A DNA stretch of 64,000 nt, taken from assembly GCA_005765155.1 (NCBI GenBank), contig VCCP01000004.1, positions 1,922,001 through 1,986,000 on the forward strand. The letters are read 5' to 3'. Every line of letters begins with the position of its first letter. The stretch's first letter is position 1. The notes beneath the pieces were generated by a model. It was not told where the DNA came from. It did not search any database and was given only the letters and a program-made list of their open reading frames with translations. This DNA comes from Zelopaecilomyces penicillatus. Its lineage: Eukaryota > Ascomycota > Sordariomycetes > Hypocreales > Pseudodiploosporaceae. Positions 12,420 to 23,038 of this stretch are shown here, piece after piece. The position numbers and the translations under genes were made by a program.

Positions 12420-14214
12420 CGTAGTTGGGAATAAGAGGCAATTGGAGCAATGGTCTGTCATGCGTTAGTATGGATATGGCTGAAGACAACGTGAAACTAG
12501 TACCTTGTTCTGTGGTGATGAACTTCACCAAGATGATGCTATGAAATGAGATGCCAATTGCTTTGACCGTTGTTCAATATAAGAGCGGCGAATGTGTGAA
12601 GAGCTGGAACAAGGACGCAAGTCTGATTCTAAATCCCCTGTTGCCCGCGTGGGTGGCAAGACCGAATTACTAGTCGTACACCGCATACAATAGCAAGAGT
12701 GGGTTCATGAGAGAAGCAGGGATCAAACTCCGGACTCTGCGCTTACCCATAAAACGTGAAGAAGAAGAAAAAAAAGGTTCCTACATGACTCTGATGAAAA
12801 GTCTTTCTAGACTTGTTCGATGGAGTACACAACTTCATCTTCATGCAGCATGGAGTAGGCACAATCGGCCACGGCGACCTCCACAATTCCAAACCACCGA
12901 GATTAATTTCTACTAATCTCGAAAAGGGGTCATTTCCTGACAAATACCACGACTACGTTACACATAAACCATGGGACCAACAACATCTGTATGTAGCGGT
13001 TAAGTCCATAGCGATGTGGTAAGACATCAACCCCATACAGTACTAATTGGACTTTACATACGGTCGCTTGTAGAAAGTTGTCTTCTGGGGTACTTGGCTC
13101 TACTTCCAACTTCCACGCTTACCGGGCCTCTTGTCCGTCTGCAAGAGGCCGGACTAGAGTTGGAAGGATTTCCATGCGGCTCTTTCGACCTCTATCTGTC
13201 GATTGATGGGATGATTCAGGCGCTCGACGCATTCTGGATCACCGATGGGAGCCCGTGTGTGCTACAGCGCTAGCATATCAATCCCTGTTTCGAGATTTGT
13301 GGCACGGCCGAACTGACCCCTGCTTTGTCTGTTGGTCGTCGTCCCTGCAAACCAAAAGGCCCTTGGCTACATAATAGCAGTGGCGACAGGCTCCCGTAGC
13401 GGCACAAAATGGTGGATAAATATTATGGCCGTCAACGAACATTGCCTGACCTGTTGGTGGCTTGACTTTTTTGAGTAAGCAGACCTTGCAAAATTAGGTG
13501 GACAAGCCGAGAAGCCAGCTGGGTCAGGGTCCGTGATACGGAAGGACGAGGGCGGAGTAATTACACACAACCCCCACAGCATGCTTGCGTGACACAACAT
13601 TTCTTCATGGAGTTGAGAGCCAACAACACCACTGCTGGATGGTTAGTGACTCATCGAAGGATAAGCACGATGCGGGAGGAGGACCAAACGCGCCGAGCCG
13701 CGGCTCCAGTCTGGTAATGCGTAAAGGCAAAAGCGTGGCTCAATTCCGCGCGTAACGGAACAGGGCATTATTTACGATTTGGTATCATGGCTTTAGGTGT
13801 GAGGCTGCCAAGTTGTTGCAAAGTAAATGTTCAGCGCAGTAGAAACCCTAGTCATTCCTGCGCAGCTGGACCTTTTGTTTGAGGTTGTAGAATAAGACAG
13901 TTTATCCGGTACTAGCAAAACATCTCAGTATACATACGATTACACATTCTTCTGGCGTACTTAAACATCTCTTACCCTCGTGAGGTCCCTCAGTTCGGCC
14001 GACCGGCGTGCTGAAGCATGTTGAAGTTGGTCCTTCATGAATACTCATTGTGGCATTGACCCGGAAGTTTGTGTCTCACAGTTGGGCATGCACCCGTTTT
14101 GTAAAAAATCGTCACCGTTACTTGCAAGTGTGATTCTCAAGGCCTCTACGGGCATCGTTCATTTTTTTTCATTTTCACTTTTTGTTGACTAGCAAATCCA
14201 ATCGTCATCACAAC
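12420..14214. other. Intergenic between chitinase and 608-aa protein genes
   Basis: Upstream DNA of the chitinase gene (about 12420-12700, including likely 5' leader) and downstream DNA of the next gene on the same strand. Open frames are short with no protein-like character. A T-rich run at about 14160-14175 lies near the 3' end of the 608-aa gene. No RNA gene could be supported. Confidence 0.5.
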
Positions 14215-16095
14215 TCATAAAAGCTCATTTTCTCCAGTCAATCTGTCCGTTTTTCCCTTCCCTGGCTTCAGCAGCTCAGAAAAGTTGGGTGGCCACGATT
14301 CATAGTCCAACCTCCTCTCTCTGGTACTCTCGTCAACGTCCTTGGTTGTTGGTCGCCATTGCTCCGGAAGAGAAAAATATCTTTCGAGATTAACGGCATG
14401 GCATTGTAAACCATCATATATCGCCTCGTGATGGCACTGGCCATCTGCTGTAGAACGTATCTCTCGCTCCACGTAAATTTCATCACGCAGAATATTATTC
14501 ACAACACGAGTCCTGGCTTGCCTGAGAGACATTTGTTCCCAGGGGGGTAATTCTGGCGACCAGTTTGTCAACGTATCAGACACGCCGCGCTCTGCAGCAA
14601 GTCGTTCAAGAGTTTCCCGATAGTATGGTTCAGGGCTTGCGAGGGCTTGGACGTAGAGTGTGTAATCTAGTTTTATGATGTCGAGGTCATCGTTAAGCTC
14701 CGTCATGACCAAATCAAAAACAGATCTGTAGTTGGCATATATAGCTGCCCGAGCCACGGGCATTCTCATGATGGGAATAGCTCGTGCCAAAGCCTCGTAT
14801 GTCGCTGGGTTTGCAATATCTGGGTAAAATATCATCTGAGGAGAAGCTATGGACCACCCTCGTGGAGTGTTGGAGTTGGCTTGCTTGAGCGCAAAGGAAA
14901 TATCGTCATTCATAATGAATCGAGCACACATCGCCGCTGATATGGCATTGTTTGCGGAATCGGTATCTGGCGCTGGCTGAGTCAACCACCATGTTGCAAA
15001 TTGACTGTTATGATCTAGGTGTCCATGTTAAAAGGAGAGTCCAAACTAGTTCTGGGCTATAAACTCACAGATTCCCCGCACAATGGCTTCAAGCTCACCC
15101 ACGACCATATATGGACGTCTTAATCGACAATATCGGTCCATGTCGCCCCGATAGGCGGCCATGACAATCAAAAGGTCCTTGTTACACTGTGGAAGATCGA
15201 CAGGCAAAGGGCTGCATAGAAGATCCAGCACCGTCTTTGACACTGGCTTTGTAGGAGGCCACGAAATAGACCGTCGAAACCTGGGCATTTGTTTCCAGGT
15301 ATCTGGTGCGTCCAGGCACATATCTCCCGTCACGTTGTGGTGCATAGGGTCGTAGCCAAAACGCCCACCTCCCCTGCACCTATCACGCCAACTTGGCTTG
15401 TCATTTGGCTCTGGATCGCCTGCTTCGCCTTCGACACGTCCCACTGGTTCCCAAAATCCCTGTCGGAATATGTACAGGTTCCCAGAGACGACTGTATCTG
15501 CATTGAGGTGGGACGGAATGGGCTCCAGCATTGTGCTGGTGTAGTCATCAAATACTTTCCACTTGACAGCTTTCCCCATAATGAACTCGAATATATCCAA
15601 ATTGCCGCGTTCACGTGCTTCCTCTGCAATGGCCACCTCTGGAAGAATCTTCAAAGACTTAAAGAGCTCTGTGTAGCCAGCGATTGCACACGCTCTTCCT
15701 ACTTGATACTGAAATCCAGGGTATTGCTCAGCAAGCTGGCGTAAGGTATCCTCCGATGGCAAATCTGGGTGCCAAATGCAGTATGGCATGTCCTCTGTCG
15801 TTGGCATATCGGGTACTTGGTTGCTCATGATGAGTCTGGCGTTGATGGCTTTCGTGAACATGGGCAAAAGTCCCTTCAACACATTGGCTTCACCCTTGGC
15901 AAAGTCGAGGTGATGCCGAATACCGCGAACAATGCAAAACTGCACCAAGTGTCTTCCAAGGTGGAAGGGAAGCTTCCGTCCATGAATGGCGTCGACGGCT
16001 TCGTCGCCGATGAACTTTCGAGAACGTAGTCTCTGGGCAAGGGGAACATCGGCCAGGGACAAATCGCCCAGCTCTTGAGGAAGGTCGCTGGCCAT
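14215..16095 (-). CDS. Hypothetical protein, 608 aa, internally duplicated
   Basis: Protein of unknown function with exons 16095-15069 and 15014-14215. The 54-bp intron begins GTGAGT and ends CCTAG; other nearby AGs give the wrong frame. There is no signal peptide or membrane segment, so it is probably cytosolic. It is rich in helices, Trp and Pro. Two parts of the protein resemble each other. Residues 81-145 contain NARLIMSN, then IWHPDL, then VGRACAIAGYTELF. Residues 368-425 contain CARFIMND, then IFYPDI, then VARAAIYANYRSVF. The two copies lie about 290 residues apart, suggesting an old tandem duplication of one helical domain. The start MASDLPQEL at 16095 was chosen because upstream in-frame residues come from a repetitive leader. 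It lies between the chitinase gene and a secreted-protein gene on the same strand. An ankyrin-like or other helical-repeat fold is possible but not shown. Confidence 0.82.
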
Positions 16096-16270
16096 GGTAG
16101 GAAGTAGGGGTGAGGAAATATTGGGGGGTTTATGGTAGGTAGGTAGGCGATGGTTGTGGAGAGGGTGAGGCATCCAGTTGATGGCGGGGAGTTTTATAAT
16201 TATATACAGTGGTGTATCTATAATAATAACGATGAATGGCTGTTCCGCACTCGATTCCAGTGGCTGCTTC

Positions 16271-16306
16271 CCACTACTACCCACTACTACCCACTACTAC
16301 CCACTA
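16271..16306. repeat. 10-bp tandem repeat upstream of the 608-aa gene
   Basis: About 3.6 copies of CCACTACTAC in a row, the last one imperfect. It lies about 175 bp upstream of the ATG at 16095, in its leader or promoter, and about 140 bp beyond the stop of the secreted-protein gene at 16445. Three of the copies are exact. Confidence 0.85.
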
Positions 16307-16444
16307 TAACCTTTGCCCGCGGTAGAGTTTGGAGCCCATCCCCCACCATCCATCCACAATCCACTCGCTGTCCACATTGACTACCATCCTACGTACATAG
16401 CAAGTATGCATGACTGCCTATCTACCAATATACAATGTCGTGCA

Positions 16445-17224
16445 TTAACATCTCCTTTCTTGGATTTCATTCCATTCCGCCTGGAGTTTTTCGATGTTAT
16501 TTTCATGATTGGCATCGTAGAATTTCTGCTGTATCCTATCATATTCTTCCGCAGTTATTTGGGGGTTGTCAGCAAGATATGCGGCATGATCAATCACTTT
16601 GATCTTACCCCATTCCTCGTGCTTGGGATCGAAGAATTGTTCATTCAAGGTGACAATGCGCTTTTGTTTAGCCTGCTCCGACTTAAATTTTTCAGCCGAC
16701 CCAGATACGCGCTGGATCAATATGGATCTTAGAGCGCCCATGCCGTTCGTCCGTAATGCGTCAGGGCAGCCCGGTTTGTTTGAGAGATACTTGAACGTTT
16801 CCGCTCCCTTTTGCAGGAACACCGCATATGGGTCCGGGGCGCCTCTTGGATCGAAATTTCCAATCACGCGGAATTTGTCAAGTAACCCTGTCTGGCCAGC
16901 CTTTGACGTCAATTCCTGGGTTTTTTGCAAATCCGGATAGACGCCCTTCTTGTAGGGCTGACCAGTAATTTTGGGATAATTATTCGGGGTTTCCTTGTTT
17001 TGAGCATAGTTAACCCATTGGTCGTAGGAGCACGGCGTGCCTTTTCCGGTTTTCATAACCTTGCTGCAACTCGGCGTGATTGATACGGCTTTTCCGTGGA
17101 CCTCAATCTCCATGAGATAGAGGTAATAGAAAAAAACTCGTTCTGCGGCACCAGCCGCGCCGAAAGCCAGAACTTGGGCTGGGAGCCACGCACATAGTAG
17201 GAGCAGGGCGGATAGCAAACGCAT
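16445..17224 (-). CDS. Small secreted protein, 259 aa, unknown
   Basis: Single-exon gene. Residues 1-20 are a clear signal peptide (MRLLSALLLLCAWLPAQVLA), so the product should be exported. The mature part of about 239 residues is rich in Lys, Gln, Tyr and Asn and has only four cysteines: two about 12 residues apart near position 55-65, one near 150, and one as the very last residue. Two disulphides are therefore possible. A strongly charged, helix-prone C-terminal part (about 170-259) follows a compact middle region with NFDPRGAPDPYAVFLQKG. No catalytic motif was recognised. It sits in the chitinase/LysM island and is separated from the LysM gene by a shared upstream region of about 1.5 kb. 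In that context it could be an effector or the cargo of the killer-toxin-like chitinase; this is inference from position only. Confidence 0.8.
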   Translation of the reverse strand: MRLLSALLLLCAWLPAQVLAFGAAGAAERVFFYYLYLMEIEVHGKAVSITPSCSKVMKTGKGTPCSYDQWVNYAQNKETPNNYPKITGQPYKKGVYPDLQKTQELTSKAGQTGLLDKFRVIGNFDPRGAPDPYAVFLQKGAETFKYLSNKPGCPDALRTNGMGALRSILIQRVSGSAEKFKSEQAKQKRIVTLNEQFFDPKHEEWGKIKVIDHAAYLADNPQITAEEYDRIQQKFYDANHENNIEKLQAEWNEIQERRC

Positions 17225-18700
17225 CGCAAGAGTAGAATTGTGGCCGTCTTTGTTTCGCGTAATTAGGTTCCTATGAGTGTATTAGTGTTTATGGCCCCGA
17301 GTGAAACATTCCGTGAGCGATAACGTAGAAGCAGGATACTTCACTAAGGAACTCATGAGAGAACAACGTACACAATTAATGGTCTGCTAGCGCGCCAATG
17401 AACTTGGAGAATATCAACGTTGGAGAAGAAAACTTCAAGTGAGATATCAGAACCAGGCTATATCAGCAACCTTGGGATGTCAAGAGGTTGAGACTGATCG
17501 GGAACGATAAGTGCAAGTGGAGTAACTGTACACGGTGATTGTCGGTTTAAAAAAAAACAGGACAAAAAAAGAACATTCCTGTGGCCTTCGAGCTCAGCCG
17601 AATTTCGACACAACCAAATGAAATGACTCTGCAGTACAACCCCTTTCACCCTCAGCACATGTTGAGTTGTAGAGAAAGCGCGGAGTCGGCCGAAGTTGGG
17701 ATCCCCTGGACCAGCTAAGAAGGGTGCCTCGATCGCTCACGAGGTGCACCCACCCCAAAGGCAAAATGTAACCAAAGAATTCACCATTACGGAACGAGTC
17801 CGGAAATTGTCAATGCAGGCATAAGAACAGGGTTTTTGCCTACCGACGGGGCCGACATTGTACGGTAAGCGATCCAAAGTCCCAGGTGAAGCTGAGTCTG
17901 GCTGCTGTGTTGGTGTGTTGGTGTGTTGTTACATGGGTACCACACTTACGACTTACACCTAGGTACTGAAAATGCACATCCTGGCCCACCAGACCAGGCG
18001 GCCAGTGCTCAATCTTCGGGGCGCCGACTATTACAGTGTGTGTGTGGGGGGTAAAACGTGCCGAGTCTATTGCATTGCTCCCAACGCCAGCCGGGGGAGG
18101 TTATGCATGTTGGTTCTACAACTTTTTACAATTTGGTCAGAAAGGCAAGGCCTCGGCGCGTATTTCTCACACCGTAACCTCGGAGGAGTCCATCCTACGA
18201 GGTGGGACTCGGATCAAATTCGCGCATTGTAGGAGAAACGAATAAAAAAATTAAAAAAAAAAAAAAGGTCGCTAGGCGCTTTCCGCTCTCTAATGGCAAA
18301 GGGGGTGTGGGTGCGTTTGAGGGTGTGTCGACGGCTGACTGCTATTTCGCTGCACTGTATTGGCATCATGATGGTAATTGAGAAAACAATTTGAACTGAA
18401 AAGGTCTGTTGGGTGTTGGTGAGAGTGGAAGGAGCTCGCGCTTGGGAGCGGAGAGATTGAGAGTCGGCCGAGCTCATCCGATGATGATCAAAGGAGCCGC
18501 CGTGTAAGTCGCGTCCCTTTTTTTTTTTTCCTTTTTTTTCCTCGATCTCTTTTGTTTCTATCTTAGTGCTAGGCAATCAGGTAAGTAAAGTCCAAAGTAC
18601 ATAACATGGTGTGACATCTTCCCGGCCGTTCACGTCTTAATGAATACCTGAACCTGTGTGTATCTAGCATTCCAAGTTTCTACATTGGAGCCATCGAAAT
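17225..18700. other. Shared promoter region of secreted-protein and LysM genes
   Basis: Divergent intergenic region of about 1.5 kb. It has a poly-A-rich block at 18241-18267, a T-run at about 18520-18541, and a CCTAGGTAC step at 17958-17966. Short open frames have no protein character. It probably holds regulatory sites for both flanking secreted-protein genes, but no specific binding motif can be named. Confidence 0.5.
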
Positions 18701-20335
18701 ATGCATTCTCCTGTGAATCTGGTGCTTCTTGCGCTCACTGCCAGAGCGGCCGTTGTTGGCGGAAAGTATGGCCTCTCTGCTCGTGATGGACCGACGCCTG
18801 GGTTTGCCTTTGATCCTGCTACGACGGAGTACTGCTCTTTCTGGTATGATAACACAGAAGGCAGTGTTGCGTGTGAGGATATGCCTGAGAAGCTGGGGAT
18901 CACAGCGGAACAGTGGAAGCGTTGGGTGAGTTGGCTTCGTCTTGAAAACTTCGTGTGGTGCTGATGAACCTCTCTCTAGAATCCATCAATTGCAAAGTCT
19001 TGTGCAAACTTTGTTATCAACAAGTCTTATTGTGTCGAGGTCGAGGGTGAACCTGTCATCACCTCTTCAACTTCTTCGACTACTTCCATTCCACCCACCA
19101 CCACCACGACAACAACGACAACCAAACCAACTTCCACAAAGCCTAGCAAGTCAGTTTATATCCTTCTCTTCATACTCTATTCCCAGCAGCTAACAGAATG
19201 CAGTGGCATTTCCACGCCCGCACCTTCCCAGCCTGATATGGTGGACAATTGCAACAAGTTCTACCTTGTCCAAAAGGGCGATTCCTGCGCCGCCATCCTC
19301 AAGAACAACAACCTCTCCCTCAAGGACTTTACCACCTGGAACCCTTCTGTCGGCCCAACGTGCACCGGCCTTTGGCTAGACACCTACGCCTGCATCTCCG
19401 TCATTGGATACACCCCAACTCCCACTCAACCTGGAAACGGCATCGCCACACCCACGCCCATACAACCAGGCATGGTCAACAACTGTGATAAATTTGATAA
19501 GATTACCAAGGGAGATAGCTGCGCTGCTATTGCCAAGCGCAACAGCATTCCCGTTGATGACTTTGTCAAGTGGAATACCCAGGTTGGAGGGGTCGCCTGT
19601 ACGGGACTATGGCTTGACTCATATGTCTGTGTGAGGGTGGTTGGGTATGTGCCTACGAAGCCTACGTTGCCCGGCATAGTAGGTAACTGTAACAATCTGT
19701 ATCCGGCTGTTGTTGGTGATACGTGTGAGAGGATTGTGTCGAAATTTGGAAGCTTTTCACTGGGCGAGTTGTGAGTTTTCACCTGCGTATCCCTAGATGC
19801 CATGGAAGTCTGTATGCTAATGAAGACATAATGACAGTTACAAGTGGAATCCTGCTGTCAAAAATGGTGAGATGCCCTTCCCAGCCGATTTATGTAAACA
19901 AGCTAACGTGTGTGTAAAACAGACTGTAGCGGCCTCCTGGCGGGATACTACTATTGTGTCGGCGTCCCCATGGCCTTCCACCTCAAAACCCGGTACCACA
20001 ACGACTGTACTGGCGACGTGCATAACGAAGTCACTATTATAAACAACAACGACGGCATCTGCATCAACACAAATTGCGCCGTGGGCTCCGTCGACATTGC
20101 TTCTGTAGGTTCATGCCCAGGGAAGCAGGTGCAGCTGAGCTATTGGGAGAAGCCTGGCTGCGGCGGCAAGTGGTTCGGTTATGGATATTCAAGCCGTGGG
20201 ACGTGCCACAAGATGTGGTCGGGTGGATGGAAGTTTCAGTCGCTGTACCTAAGGTGTGCGAACGAGAAAGACGATTGTGTGAAGAAGGGGACCTGTGGAT
20301 ATGATCCAGAGCCGGCCAAGGGGATTTGTCAGTAA
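18701..20335 (+). CDS. Secreted LysM-domain protein (LysM effector-like)
   Basis: Secreted chitin-binding protein of 467 residues with exons 18701-18925, 18980-19149, 19204-19770, 19838-19866 and 19923-20335; the introns are 54-67 bp and the model closes in frame. Residues 1-17 form a signal peptide. A degenerate LysM-like unit (WNPSIAKSC, YCVEV) is followed by a Ser/Thr-rich linker of about 30 residues, then two good LysM domains (VQKGDSCAAI..WNPSV; ITKGDSCAAI..WNTQV), each with the CTGLWLD-Y-C ending. A third clear domain (VVGDTCERI..YKWNPAV) is split over the last two introns. The C-terminal 120 residues form a Cys-rich domain of unknown type. LysM proteins of this kind shield fungal chitin or mask released fragments. 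The pairing with a subgroup-C chitinase gene matches the Trichoderma arrangement described in the literature. Confidence 0.92.
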
Positions 20336-21405
20336 AAACATACGACGACTGTTACGCCAAGGTAGTTTGGTCTTTTGTTTGTTCGGAGTAATACAAGTAA
20401 TTAGAGAGTACAATTATGTCCTGCTTGACAGATACCGACATCTCCACCCCTGTTCCGGACCCGACATCTTGGAAGCGTCTGCCGTGCTTCTGCGCTGCAA
20501 CTAACTGTCCAGGGGTCAAAGTCAAGATCGCGCTTAGGATAAATAAAGAAGGGGGGTGTGGGTTGAACGACATGCGCCAAGTCCTGCCAATACAGATGTT
20601 ATCCACTCTCCCCGCACAGTACGACCTGGTTACCTAAGCCAAAGCCAGATACAAGGAGTGACATGCAGTATCAACCAACATGCCAGAAAATTACCAAAGT
20701 GTCCCGGGTCACGTGTGGTCATGGCTCAACTAGTGACGAAATATGTGTGGAGCACAGGGCAGCCGTTGTGAGATGCCGCCAGATCGGGAGCCTCGCTAAA
20801 AGCCGACCCGTGTCAGTTACCCGAACAAGGGGCTTATCGTCAGGTGTGTGGCACCCAATCAGTTGGTTGCGAAGGAGATGGCTGCTTCTCAATGCGTCCT
20901 TGTATAAATGCTTCTTCAAGTCCATCCATCTATTAGAGGCCGACAAAGCTTCATCAAGATTATTTAGACTTTCATTATGACTTGGTTTGGGGTACAGGTT
21001 CTATACTAATTTTACAAAATATACACATCACAAGACTGCCAGTTTCGTCCCACTACTTAGTGAGATGGTGATTGGATCCTTGCACTGTGCAGTGGAGAGA
21101 CGTGTGATCGGTTTCCAACTTTCTTTTCTTTTTCTTTTTTTTTTCGTTCCCTCTCGGTGATCCTACGTGTGCATCATGTTGATCTTTAATCCATTTCCAC
21201 AGACTTGTTCAACTTAATACAAGTAAGACTCGGGTTCCGGCCCTTAGCTTTTCGGGCTGAGCGGATTATTGCCTACTCCAGACGCACCATTTCTGTCCTC
21301 TCTCTCCTTTATTACATAAATCATCATCAAGCTGGGAAAAAAAATCATCATCAAGCTTCCCTACCAATTAATGAGTGGTTCAATAAAAACCATCAAAACC
21401 ACACA
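20336..21405. other. Intergenic, no gene seen
   Basis: Downstream DNA of the LysM gene and upstream DNA of the FAD gene. A T-rich tract (about 21121-21145) and a CATCATCAAGCT direct repeat (near 21322 and 21346) precede the ATG at 21406. No gene or RNA was recognised. Confidence 0.5.
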
Positions 21406-22785
21406 ATGTTGGAAAGAATTCTCAAGTCAAAATGTTCAAACAACGAGGCTGTTCTCGCCATTGTCGGGGGTGGTATTGCGGGCTGTGTCGAAGCAATCTA
21501 CCTGGCGGAAGAGTTCCCTTGGCTAAAGATTCGTATCTTTGAGAAGAGAACGGATATTTTGACCGGGACAAGCAGCATGAATCCTGGACGGCCTACATTC
21601 GGCTTTCATTATCGCCATCTAAACACGGCCACTTTCTGTCAGGATAACACTGTCAAGTTTACAAAGTTTCTCCAGAGGATTGGGTGTCCGCATATTTTTG
21701 CAAAGGCGCCTCAGCGTGGAATCTATGTGCTCATGAAAGAGGCAATCCAAATTCTAGGCAACAACGTTAAGCCAGTGTTTAGTTCGGAGGAAATACAACA
21801 GGTATTCGAACAGATCAGACTTCACGCCATCAAAACATACACAAGTGACACTCTGTTCACAAAGTTCTTTGGCCCTCCAGATCAGCTGTGTCGGGAGCTC
21901 AGCCCATGCGAATACGAATCCTTCCTCGCGCCAGAAGTTCTTGAGCAAGTTGGCACTTGTTATGAAACCGCCGAACGGACATTTGACACACTAGGGATCT
22001 GTGCCTTCTTACGCAACTACATCAAAAGATTTGACAACACAACGGTTTCAACTGAAGCCAACGTCACTAGCCTACAGCAACTTCGGCGCTCAGAAGGAAG
22101 CGGAGGTTATCGTATCGACTGGTACAATGAGCGCGAGGCCAAACACAAAATTGAGTTTGCAAAGTTCCTCACTCTAGCGTGTTGGGAAAATATTGGCCTG
22201 TTTCGAAACCAACTCGGCAAGCCTGAACACGAACCTACTTATAACCGCCTCAAGATGCTGGCCATTGTTGATATCGAACTAAAAGACAAGCCCCTCGAGA
22301 CAATCCGTCCCATTTTCGTCGCGTCAGGTCCTTTTTGCATGATTTCACCACAAAAGTTTATTCAAGGATCCAATGGCCAATTTTTTTGCAGATGTGCTTG
22401 CACGTTAGCCATCAAAACCAACGTCGCCACTATACCGGATACCTAAGCCATGCCGGCTGATTACGAGGCCATGCTTTCGGGAAACATCAGCCATGAAGAG
22501 AAAATGGAGATGGCTGCACCGATTCTAGAAGGCGCACGACAAGTCATCAACTGTCTCAAGCACGCTAAGCTCGTTGATGTTCGTTTTGGTACCGTCAGGG
22601 TTCCATACGGTGGAGGCAATAGTGTTGATCTGCACGATCCGGCTAGTGAGCATCACTCACGAAACTATCCTGGCTGCTATCAACTCGATGACGGGTTGTT
22701 TGTTAATGAGTCGATGAAGTTGATTTATAACGTCCACAATGCGGAGAAAATAGTGGATTGGGTCCGTGGCAACGTTATGAACTAG
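21406..22785 (+). pseudogene. FAD-dependent oxidoreductase (DAO fold) with in-frame TAA
   Basis: Flavin enzyme of about 459 residues. An N-terminal dinucleotide-binding fold with GGGIAG and the following acidic strand end (IRIFEK) marks a DAO/glycine-oxidase-type FAD site, and MNPGRPTFGFHYRHL follows. The body runs in one frame from 21406 to 22785 without introns, but a TAA at 22444-22446 (codon 347) interrupts it. The frame before (KTNVATIPDT) and after (AMPADYEAMLSGN) continues smoothly, and the C-terminal part is strongly protein-like (RFGTVRVPYGGGNSVDL). No intron border is placed to remove the stop. The truncated product lacks the last 113 residues, part of the substrate/FAD cap, so it is probably inactive. 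The start at 21406 follows a long leader. It is convergent with the polyketide synthase gene, 253 bp apart, and may once have tailored its product. Confidence 0.8.
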
Positions 22786-23038
22786 GAGAATATTTCAAAA
22801 AGCATATCTTCAATTATTACTGTCAAGCGTTGTGTTGCGAAGAAATGGAGAATCACTGCCTTATTGACTTATGGCATACACTCAGTCAATGTACAAGCTT
22901 ATCACAGTTGTTTGCTAATATTGCATACGAGTCACTTCATGTTATAAATGTATAAAAAAAACCCTCATTGCATTCTAGGTATTCTTTGATTTTAAAATAC
23001 TTCTCAACCTGAACATTAACTCAACACATATCCAGAAA

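Noticed and set aside
12700..12765. tRNA-like stretch (GGGATCAAACTCCGGA) on the minus strand
   Set aside because: It resembles a B box, but the T-arm does not pair and no acceptor or anticodon stem could be folded around it.
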